Source: Uruburuella suis
GTDB taxonomy: Bacteria > Pseudomonadota > Gammaproteobacteria > Burkholderiales > Neisseriaceae
Direction: 5' to 3'
DNA: 64,000 bases
Assembly: GCF_004341385.1 (NCBI RefSeq)
Contig: NZ_SLXE01000006.1
Coordinates: 42,935-106,934, forward strand
A program made the translations under genes and the position numbers. Positions 27,703 to 34,826 of the stretch are shown here, in pieces. Below the pieces are notes generated by a model. It was not told the origin of the DNA, ran no database searches, and saw nothing but the letters and a program-made list of their open reading frames with translations. Positions within the stretch are counted from its first letter, which is position 1. Each line of letters starts with the position of its first letter.

Positions 27703-29022
27703 GTGTCAAACATAACGGCAGTTGACGATGGCCGCCGGCCGGGCTTTTATGAAGCGCTGCGGCATTTGCTGTTGATGGGTGCGATTTTCTACAGCACCTA
27801 CGGCTTGGCCAACCGGCTCGCCGCTGTGCGCGCGCCGGTGGCGGAAATCGCGTTTGCCTGGGAGCGGCAGATTCCGTTTTGGGCGTGGACGATTGTGCCT
27901 TATTGGACGCTGAATCTTTTCTATGCGCTGGGCTTTTTTCTGTGCCGCACCCGCTCTGAATTGCGCCGCTATACGGCGCAATTGCTGCTGGCGCAAGCCA
28001 TTGCGGTGGTGTGTTTTATGGTGTGGCCGCTGCAATTCAGTTGGCCGAAGCCGGAAGCGGCGGGGCTGTCGGGCTGGCTGTTTGCTTCGTTGGCGGCGTT
28101 TGACCAGCCTTATAATCAAGCGCCCTCGCTGCATATTATGCTCACGCTGATTGTGGGGCGCTTTTATTGGCCGCGACTGCCGAAGCGCTGGCGCGGGTTG
28201 TGGCTGGCGTGGCTGCTGCTGATTGCGCTTTCGGTGCTCACCACTTACCAACATCATTTTATCGATATGCCCACCGGCCTGTGGGCGGGCTTGTTGGTGT
28301 GGTGGCTGTTTCCGCAGGCGGGCGGCATGCCTTTGCGGCGCAGCTTGCAGCCGCAGCGGGCGCATAAGCGCTGGCTGGTTTTTTATGCGGGTTTGGTGTT
28401 GCTGTTTGCCGGGCTTGCCTGCATGGGCGGAGCGGCTTTGTGGTGGCTGTGGCCGGCCTCGGCCTGCCTTTTGTTGGCTGCCGCTTATGCGGGCTTGGGT
28501 GCGCAGGCTTTGCAAAAGCAGGCCGATGGGCGGCACAGCGCGGCGGTGGCTGTGTGGCTGCTGCCTTATTTCATCGTGGTGCGGCTGAATATGGCTTATT
28601 GGCTGCGTGGTGTGCCCAAAAGCGTGGCGGTGGCCGAAAATGTGCATGTGGGCAGCATTTTGGCGGCGGCGGAATGTGAAGCGGTGGTGGATGTGTGTGC
28701 AGAATATCCGCTGTTCAGACGGCCTGAGCATTATGCCGCCGTGCCGATGCTGGATATGGTGCCGCCGGAATGCGCCGATTTGATACGCGCCGTGCGCCTA
28801 TTGGAACAAATGCGGCGGGCAGGGCGGCCGGTGTTGGTGTGTTGCGCGCTGGGCTACGGGCGCAGCGCGGCGGTGGTGTTGCTGTGGCTGTGGGCATATG
28901 GCGGTTGTGCTGATTTGGATGCGGCGGTGGCGCGCTTGCGGCAGGTGCGGCCGCAGATGGTGTTGCCCGATGCGGTGCGCCAAAGCATTCAGACGGCCAA
29001 ACGGGAAATGGAGCAGGCATGA
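27703..29022 (+). CDS. ynbD: Membrane PAP2-like phosphatase fused to a dual-specificity phosphatase (YnbD-like)
   Basis: 439 aa from GTG 27703, which has AAGGGA 6 bp upstream. The N-terminal half has about six to eight membrane helices with PAP2-like motifs QAPSLHIMLTL and TTYQHHFIDMPTG. The C-terminal part (about 300-439) is a cysteine-based phosphatase with VCCALGYGRSAAV (Cys-x5-Arg). This architecture is that of E. coli YnbD. Likely a membrane phosphatase acting on a lipid phosphate such as a phosphatidyl-alcohol phosphate. Overlaps the next gene by 4 bp. Confidence 0.85.
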   Translation: MSNITAVDDGRRPGFYEALRHLLLMGAIFYSTYGLANRLAAVRAPVAEIAFAWERQIPFWAWTIVPYWTLNLFYALGFFLCRTRSELRRYTAQLLLAQAIAVVCFMVWPLQFSWPKPEAAGLSGWLFASLAAFDQPYNQAPSLHIMLTLIVGRFYWPRLPKRWRGLWLAWLLLIALSVLTTYQHHFIDMPTGLWAGLLVWWLFPQAGGMPLRRSLQPQRAHKRWLVFYAGLVLLFAGLACMGGAALWWLWPASACLLLAAAYAGLGAQALQKQADGRHSAAVAVWLLPYFIVVRLNMAYWLRGVPKSVAVAENVHVGSILAAAECEAVVDVCAEYPLFRRPEHYAAVPMLDMVPPECADLIRAVRLLEQMRRAGRPVLVCCALGYGRSAAVVLLWLWAYGGCADLDAAVARLRQVRPQMVLPDAVRQSIQTAKREMEQA

Positions 29023-29450
29023 TGGATTATGAATCCGAACAACAATTGGCCTATACCACGGCGCAATTATTACGCGCTGCGATGTGGGCGGGCGGGCTGA
29101 ACCTGCTGCTGATGGCGGCGGCGGTTTATCTGGCTGCACCTGCGTGGCTGGCGGCTTTGGCGTTGTTCGCCGGCTCGATAGGCTGCTTTTTGCAACTGCG
29201 GCTGGCCTTTGATGCGCGCCTGTTTGCCGGTTTTGCAGAAGGCAGGCAAACGCCGGCGCAGCTGGATGCGGCTTTGTCGGCGCTGGGTTTGCGCAAGGCG
29301 GTGGCGCCGCGCAGCATGCAGGCGCGCTGCCGCGGCGCCTTGCGTTTGCTGCGTGTGTGGCTGTGTGCGCTGGCTTTGGAGCTGGTGTTGGTGCTGTGTT
29401 TGCTGTTTGCGGCGGCTGTTGCGCCCTTATCGGCATCGCTATCGTTTTGA
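29019..29450 (+). CDS. Small membrane protein of the lipid operon
   Basis: 143 aa with hydrophobic segments at about 20-40, 42-60 and 112-137, and an Arg-rich loop between. Not recognised. Its ATG overlaps the ynbD stop codon (ATGA), which indicates translational coupling and a role with YnbD. GGAGCAGGC upstream is the ribosome-binding site. Confidence 0.75.
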   Translation: MMDYESEQQLAYTTAQLLRAAMWAGGLNLLLMAAAVYLAAPAWLAALALFAGSIGCFLQLRLAFDARLFAGFAEGRQTPAQLDAALSALGLRKAVAPRSMQARCRGALRLLRVWLCALALELVLVLCLLFAAAVAPLSASLSF

Positions 29451-29583
29451 TATTTTGTGTGAATAATTTAAGAAAGGCTGCTCGAAGCTTTTCTTTCAGA
29501 CGGCCTATGTGGTTGCGGGCTGTTGGTGTGCGCGCCATGTGTATGATTACGCCGTCTTGCGGCTAATCACACCTACGGTGACA

Positions 29584-29613
29584 AAGGCCGTCTGAAATTT
29601 TTTCAGACGGCCT
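29584..29613. terminator. Inverted DUS pair within the lipid cluster
   Basis: Pair in the 212-bp gap between the small membrane protein and the acyltransferase. It may split the cluster into two transcripts. Confidence 0.55.
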
Positions 29614-29662
29614 TGCGAACAGACTTTAAGATAAAGCGGTGCGATAAAAAAGGAAACGGGCG

Positions 29663-30328
29663 ATGAGCCGGAAAATATTCACCAGCATGTTGGCGCGCAT
29701 CATTGATGCTGTGTTGTGTGCGGCCACTTCGTTTATCACCGGTGTGCGCCCCAAGCAGCCGCAGCAGCTCGATTGCCCGAGCGAGGGCACGGTTTTTTAT
29801 GCCAACCACAACAGCCACGGTGATTTTGTGCTGGTGTGGATTTCGCTGCCCAAGCGCTGGCGCATTCATGCGCGGCCGGTGGCGGGGGCGGATTATTGGC
29901 TGCGCGGCAGGCTGCGCCGTTTTGTGATTGAAGAAGTGTTTCGCGGCTTGCTGGTTGAACGTCAAGGCGGCGATCCGCAGCAGATGATTGCGCAGATGGA
30001 CGAGGCTTTGCAGCAGGGCGATTCGCTGATTATTTTTCCCGAGGGCACGCGCAACACCAGCGACGAAGTGCGTTTGCTGCCGTTTAAAAGCGGCCTTTAC
30101 CACTTGGCTGCGGCAAATCCGGGCACGGCGTTTGTGCCGGTGTGGCTCAACAATATCAACCGCGTGCTGCCCAAAGGCGGCTTGCTGCCGGTGCCGCTGC
30201 TGTGTGAAGTGGCGGTGGGGCCGGCGCTTTATTTAAACGAAGGCGAAGAGAAGGCGGCATTTTTGCAGCGCACGCAGGCGGCGCTTTTGGCTTTGGCGCC
30301 CAACGCGGCGGAAAAGGGGGAAACATGA
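29663..30328 (+). CDS. 1-acyl-glycerol-3-phosphate acyltransferase-like (PlsC family)
   Basis: 221 aa. The catalytic HX4D motif is YANHNSHGDFVL and the acceptor-phosphate motif is IIFPEGTRNTS. It would acylate lysophosphatidate or a similar acceptor at the inner membrane. It overlaps the following cytidylyltransferase by 4 bp (ATGA), pointing to supply of phosphatidate to that enzyme. Not likely the sole housekeeping PlsC. Confidence 0.9.
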   Translation: MSRKIFTSMLARIIDAVLCAATSFITGVRPKQPQQLDCPSEGTVFYANHNSHGDFVLVWISLPKRWRIHARPVAGADYWLRGRLRRFVIEEVFRGLLVERQGGDPQQMIAQMDEALQQGDSLIIFPEGTRNTSDEVRLLPFKSGLYHLAAANPGTAFVPVWLNNINRVLPKGGLLPVPLLCEVAVGPALYLNEGEEKAAFLQRTQAALLALAPNAAEKGET

Positions 30329-31299
30329 GCATTTTTTCAGACGGCCATGCGGCGGTGCAGGCGTTTAACCCGCAGGCGGGCTGGGTGTTTGCGGCGATTT
30401 TCGGGGTGTTGCTGCTGGCCAGCGCGATTGCGGCGGCTTTGAAATGGCGCTTGCACGGGCAGGCCAATGCCACGATTGATAATCTGAATGCGCGCATCAA
30501 TGCCTGGTGGGTGATGACGGCGGTGTTGCTGCTGGCTTTTTGGCTTGGGCGCATCGGCACGATTGTGTTGTTTTTCTTGGTGTCGTTTGCGGCTTTGCGC
30601 GAATTTTTGTCGCTGGTGGAAAGCCGGCGTGCCGACCATCGGGTGATGGTGGTGTGTTTTTATGTGTTGCTGCCGCTGCAATATTGGTTTGTGCTCACCG
30701 ATTGGTATGGCATGTTTTCGATTTTTATTCCGGTTTATGGCTTTTTGCTGCTGCCGATTATCGCAAGCCTGGGCGGCGACACCGACCATTTTTTGGCGCG
30801 CACGGCCAAAATCCAGTGGGCGGTGATGATCAGCATTTTCTGTTTGTCGCATGTGCCGGCTTTGATGAACCTGAAAATCGCCGGCTTTGAAGGGCAGAAT
30901 ATTTTGCTGCTGGTGTTTTTGGTGGCGGTGGTGCAGGCCAGCGATGTGTTGCAATATGTGTGGGGCAAGCTTTTGGGCAAACGCAAAATCATGCCCGCGC
31001 TCTCGCCCTCGAAAACGGTGGCGGGCACCGTGGGCGGCATAGCCAGCGCCACGCTCCTGGCCGCCGCGTTCTATCCGATTACGCCGTTTTCCCCTTTTCA
31101 GGCGGCCTTAATCGGCTTGATTATCTGCATCATGGGCTTTTTGGGCGGGCTTGTGATGTCGGCCATCAAGCGCGATCGCGGCGTGAAAGATTGGGGCAAT
31201 CTGATTCACGGCCACGGCGGCATGCTCGATCGGGTGGATTCGGTTTGCTTTGCCGCGCCGGTGTTTTTTCACGTGGTGCGCTATTTTTGGAACGGGTAA
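30325..31299 (+). CDS. ynbB: Phosphatidate cytidylyltransferase-like (CdsA family, YnbB-like)
   Basis: 324 aa with about eight membrane helices. The CdsA signature is present as SPSKTVAGTVGG and VKDWGNLIHGHGGMLDRVDS. It would make CDP-diacylglycerol from phosphatidate and CTP. The first codons (SIFSDGH) are written by a DUS. Coupled to the acyltransferase upstream; the CDP-alcohol phosphotransferase follows 141 bp later. E. coli YnbB is the nearest architecture I know. Confidence 0.9.
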   Translation: MSIFSDGHAAVQAFNPQAGWVFAAIFGVLLLASAIAAALKWRLHGQANATIDNLNARINAWWVMTAVLLLAFWLGRIGTIVLFFLVSFAALREFLSLVESRRADHRVMVVCFYVLLPLQYWFVLTDWYGMFSIFIPVYGFLLLPIIASLGGDTDHFLARTAKIQWAVMISIFCLSHVPALMNLKIAGFEGQNILLLVFLVAVVQASDVLQYVWGKLLGKRKIMPALSPSKTVAGTVGGIASATLLAAAFYPITPFSPFQAALIGLIICIMGFLGGLVMSAIKRDRGVKDWGNLIHGHGGMLDRVDSVCFAAPVFFHVVRYFWNG

Positions 31300-31307
31300 A
31301 GGTGTGC

Positions 31308-31335
31308 AGGCCGTCTGAAAGGTTTCAGACGGCCT
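31308..31335. terminator. Inverted DUS pair behind ynbB
   Basis: Pair with a 2-base loop, 8 bp after the stop. Another single reverse DUS is at about 31395-31406. Confidence 0.6.
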
Positions 31336-31440
31336 CAATGCTTTGCCACAGATAAGCAAATGCCGTATGGTTAAACACATCATCACCATTGCTTTCAGAC
31401 GGCCTCAAGCTTTAATCTCGAGTTTTTTGCAAGGAACAAA

Positions 31441-32040
31441 ATGAGCATTTATGCCTTAAAACCGCGCTTCCAACAATTATTGCGCCCCGCCGTGCGCGCG
31501 CTGCACCGGCGCGGCATCAGCGCCAATCAGGTAACGCTGGCGGCTTGTGCAGTGTCGTTGCTGCTGGGCTTGCTGTTGTGCGCTTTGGCGGATTCGCCGC
31601 GTTGGTTTTGGCTGCTGCCGCTGTGGTTTTTCCTGCGCATGGCACTCAATGCGGTGGACGGCATGTTGGCGCGCGAATTCGGCCAGCAATCGGCGCTGGG
31701 CGGCTATTTAAACGAAATCACCGATGTGGCGGCCGATGCCGCGCTTTATCTGCCGTTTGCCTTTATTGCGCCTTTTGGCGGCCTGCAAATCGGCCTGCTG
31801 ATTTTTCTGGCGGCGATGAGCGAATTTTGCGGCGTGCTCGGGCAGGTGCACGGCAACGGCCGCCGCTACGACGGGCCGATGGGCAAGAGCGACCGCGCGT
31901 TTGTGTTTGGCGCGCTGGCTTTGTGGTATGCGCTCGCGGGCAGCCTGCCCGGCGGGCTCGATGCGGTGATGTGGCTGCTGATTGCGGCATTGCTGTGGAC
32001 ATGCTGGCGGCGCGTGGCCAATGGCTTGAAGGCCGTCTGA
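31441..32040 (+). CDS. ynbA: CDP-alcohol phosphatidyltransferase-like (YnbA-like)
   Basis: 199 aa, five to six membrane helices. The family motif reads NAVDGMLAREFGQQSALG, then GYLNEITD: the first and third of the four usual catalytic aspartates are Asn. My recollection is that E. coli YnbA has the same two Asn, so this looks like a subfamily trait rather than decay. It should join CDP-diacylglycerol to an alcohol; the alcohol is unknown. Ends AAG GCC GTC TGA, a DUS providing the stop. Confidence 0.88.
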   Translation: MSIYALKPRFQQLLRPAVRALHRRGISANQVTLAACAVSLLLGLLLCALADSPRWFWLLPLWFFLRMALNAVDGMLAREFGQQSALGGYLNEITDVAADAALYLPFAFIAPFGGLQIGLLIFLAAMSEFCGVLGQVHGNGRRYDGPMGKSDRAFVFGALALWYALAGSLPGGLDAVMWLLIAALLWTCWRRVANGLKAV

Positions 32041-32057
32041 AAAAAAGGAGCGTCAAA

Positions 32058-32774
32058 ATGAAACAGCTGATCATTTTCGCCATCTTGATGCCGGCAGCCG
32101 TTGCGGCAGAAATGAAGCTGCCGGCCGCTTTGCAGCAAGCCGTGCCGCCGGGCTGGGCGGCCACGCATTATGCAAGCGGCGATTTGAATGGCGACCAACG
32201 CGCCGATGCCGCGCTGATTATCCAGCAGCAAAACCCGGCTTTGCGCCTGAAAAACGAAGGCTTGGGCGCGGATGTGCTCGACACCAATCCGCGCCGCCTG
32301 CTGGTGTTGGTGCGTGAAAATAAAGGTTATCGCCTGCTGGCGCAATCGCCCGACAGCCTGCTGCCGCCGCAAGCATCACTGGAAGCGCCTTGTCTGCAAG
32401 ACCCGCTGGATGAAAAGGCGCAAGATGAAGCGGTGATTGGCATCAAACGCGGCAGGTTATGGCTGAATGTGTCTTATTGGCTCAGTTGTGGCAGTTACGA
32501 AACGCAGATAAACCGTTACCAATTCCGCTATCAAAACGGTGTAATGCGGCTGATTGGTGCCGATGGCCTGTCTTTTTCCCGTGCCAGTCATGATGAATCA
32601 TATTACAGTGCTAACTTTTTGAACGGTAAAGTCAAAATGGTTACCGGCGTTAATCAAAGCCGTGCGGAGCACCACCGCCCACGCGAGAGGTGGACGCAGC
32701 TTGCCCACACGCCCGAAACCGATTTGCAGCGCATGCAGGCGCTGCCCAACCTTTGGAAAACTGAAGATGACTGA
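32058..32774 (+). CDS. Secreted protein of the lipid operon
   Basis: 238 aa. Signal peptide MKQLIIFAILMPAAVAA with probable cleavage after AVAA. The mature part contains ASGDLNGDQRADAALIIQ, an FG-GAP/VCBS-like calcium-binding-type turn, and two Cys that could pair. Function unknown. GGAGCGTC before ATG 32058. Overlaps ynbC by 8 bp, so it is part of the operon and presumably acts in the periplasm. Confidence 0.8.
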   Translation: MKQLIIFAILMPAAVAAEMKLPAALQQAVPPGWAATHYASGDLNGDQRADAALIIQQQNPALRLKNEGLGADVLDTNPRRLLVLVRENKGYRLLAQSPDSLLPPQASLEAPCLQDPLDEKAQDEAVIGIKRGRLWLNVSYWLSCGSYETQINRYQFRYQNGVMRLIGADGLSFSRASHDESYYSANFLNGKVKMVTGVNQSRAEHHRPRERWTQLAHTPETDLQRMQALPNLWKTEDD

Positions 32775-34506
32775 ACAGCAACACACCTTCACCACCCGCG
32801 ACGGCACCGAGCTGTTTTACCGCTACCGCCCCGCCAAAGACGGCAGCAACGATAAAGCCATTGTGCTGTTTCACCGCGGCCACGAGCATTCGGCGCGCAT
32901 GATGCACATTGCCGATGAAGCCGGCTTGGATGAATTCGCCTATTTCGCTTGGGATGCGCGCGGCCACGGCGAGAGCCCGGGCGAGCGCGGCGACAGCCCG
33001 AGCCTGGCCGCATCGGTGGCGGATATTCAGGATTTTTTCGACCACATTCAGACGGCCTGGGGCATTGCACCGCAAAACACCGCCGTGATCGCCCAAAGCG
33101 TGGGCGCGGTGCTGGTGAGCACCTGGCTGCATGATTACGCGCCGAAAATCCGCTGCGCCGTGCTGGCTTCACCGGCTTTTAAAGTGAAACTTTATGTGCC
33201 CTTTGCCCGCAGCGGCCTGAAGCTGATGCAGAAATGGCGCGGCAATTTTTTCGTGCAAAGCTATGTGAAAGCGCATTATCTCAGCCACGACCCCGCGCGC
33301 ATCGACAGCTACAACACCGACCCGCTGATTGCGCGCGCTATTTCGGTGCGCATTTTGCTGGGGCTTTACGATGCGGGCGAACGTGTGGTGGCCGATGCCG
33401 CCGCCATCACCACGCCGATACAGCTATTGATTTCAGGCAGCGATTGGGTGGTGCACCACCGGCCGCAACACGATTTCTACAACCGCTTGGGCAGCCGCAT
33501 CAAAGAGCGCCATGTGCTCAAAGGCTTTTATCACGACACCTTGGGTGAAGCCGGACGCGAGCAGGCTTTTGCGCATATCCGCCGCTTTATCCGCGCGTGC
33601 TTTGCCGGGCCTTATGCCCAAACCGATGTCACCGATGCGCATATCCACAGCGCGAGCCGCCGCGAAGCCGATGAATTGGCCACGCCGCTGTCGCCGTTTA
33701 CGCCGCGCGGCGCTTATTGGGCGGCGCAGCGCCGCTTTACCCGCTTGGGGCGGCATTGGTCAACCGGCGTGAAGCTCGGCGTGGACACGGGCTTCGATTC
33801 GGGCAGTACACTCGATTATGTGTATCAAAACCGGCCGCAAGGCCGCAACGCTTTCGGGCGCGCCATCGACCGCTATTATCTCGATGCCGTCGGCTGGCGC
33901 GGTATCCGCCAACGCAAAGCCAATATCGGCCAAGCCATTCAGACGGCCACGCAGCATTTGCGCGAAAAAGGCAAACCCGTGCACGTGCTCGATATCGCAT
34001 CGGGGCACGGCCGCTATGTGCTCGATGCGCTCGCCGCCGAAGCCCTGCCCGAGAGCGTGCGCCTGCGCGACTACAGCCCGATTAATGTAGCCGCCGGGCA
34101 AGCCTTGATTGCCGAGCGCGGCTTGCAAAGCACCGTATCGTTTGAAGAAGCAAATGCCTACGATCGCGCCAATTATCAAAACCTCAACCCGCGTCCCACC
34201 TTGGGCATTGTGTCGGGTTTGCACGAATTATTTCCCGATAACGATTTGATTTTGCAGTCGCTCTATGGCTTCGGCGATGCGATTGAGCCCGGCGGCTATT
34301 TGATCTACACCGGCCAGCCGTGGCACCCGCAGCTCGAAATGATCGCCCGCTGCCTCTCCAGCCACCGCGAAGGGCAGGATTGGGTGATGCGCCGCCGCAG
34401 CCAGCAGGAAATGGATCAATTAGTGGAAAAAGCCGGCTTTGAAAAAGTGCGCCAATGGATAGATGGTGATGGCATTTTCACCGTGAGCTTGGCGGTGAAA
34501 AAATAA
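32767..34506 (+). CDS. ynbC: Alpha/beta hydrolase fused to SAM methyltransferase (YnbC-like)
   Basis: 579 aa. N-terminal alpha/beta hydrolase (about 10-290) has oxyanion region VLFHRGHEHSA, nucleophile elbow VIAQSVGAVLV (Ala in place of the first Gly of GxSxG), acid loop LLISGSDWVVH and FYHDTLGE with the His. The C-terminal class I methyltransferase (about 340-579) has VLDIASGHGRYVLDAL. The same fusion is E. coli YnbC. Likely acts on the lipid made by the cluster, as a lysophospholipase or acyl transferase plus a methylation step. Confidence 0.88.
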   Translation: MTEQQHTFTTRDGTELFYRYRPAKDGSNDKAIVLFHRGHEHSARMMHIADEAGLDEFAYFAWDARGHGESPGERGDSPSLAASVADIQDFFDHIQTAWGIAPQNTAVIAQSVGAVLVSTWLHDYAPKIRCAVLASPAFKVKLYVPFARSGLKLMQKWRGNFFVQSYVKAHYLSHDPARIDSYNTDPLIARAISVRILLGLYDAGERVVADAAAITTPIQLLISGSDWVVHHRPQHDFYNRLGSRIKERHVLKGFYHDTLGEAGREQAFAHIRRFIRACFAGPYAQTDVTDAHIHSASRREADELATPLSPFTPRGAYWAAQRRFTRLGRHWSTGVKLGVDTGFDSGSTLDYVYQNRPQGRNAFGRAIDRYYLDAVGWRGIRQRKANIGQAIQTATQHLREKGKPVHVLDIASGHGRYVLDALAAEALPESVRLRDYSPINVAAGQALIAERGLQSTVSFEEANAYDRANYQNLNPRPTLGIVSGLHELFPDNDLILQSLYGFGDAIEPGGYLIYTGQPWHPQLEMIARCLSSHREGQDWVMRRRSQQEMDQLVEKAGFEKVRQWIDGDGIFTVSLAVKK

Positions 34507-34575
34507 AGTTTGCGGGATAATGTGGGCGTTGACGCATGTGCAGCCAAACGGCTTGATGGCTTGCCAGATTGCTTT

Positions 34576-34608
34576 AGGCCGTCTGAAACTTTTTCATTCA
34601 GACGGCCT
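34576..34608. terminator. Inverted DUS pair behind ynbC
   Basis: Pair about 70 bp after the end of the lipid cluster, followed by TTT. Confidence 0.65.
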
Positions 34609-34648
34609 TTCAGTATGGCTTTGCTGCCCGCACAACAAGAAGCCGTAG

Positions 34649-34794
34649 GTCGGATTCTCGAATCCGACGCTTGTTCGCAGAACAAGATTTGCGGGGCTGA
34701 GATAAATGTCGGATACAAGTATCCGACCTACGACTTGTTCGCAGAACAAGATATTTTTGGTCTTGGCGGCAAATATCGGATACAAGTATCCGAT
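34649..34794. repeat. Array of five small palindromes
   Basis: GTCGGATTCTCGAATCCGAC (34649-34668), CTTGTTCGCAGAACAAG (34670-34686 and 34734-34750), GTCGGATACAAGTATCCGAC (34708-34727) and a similar 20-mer at 34775-34794. The gap between ynbC and mutL holds no gene. Confidence 0.75.
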
Positions 34795-34826
34795 TTGCGC
34801 ACTTTTTCAGACGGCCTGACATGACA

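Noticed and set aside
31545..32057. Long upstream extension of the secreted-protein frame through ynbA
   Set aside because: It is an out-of-frame read of ynbA; the signal peptide and ribosome-binding site place the start at 32058.
34649..34794. Palindrome array as a CRISPR array
   Set aside because: Repeat units are palindromes of two kinds with irregular spacing, and no cas gene is near.
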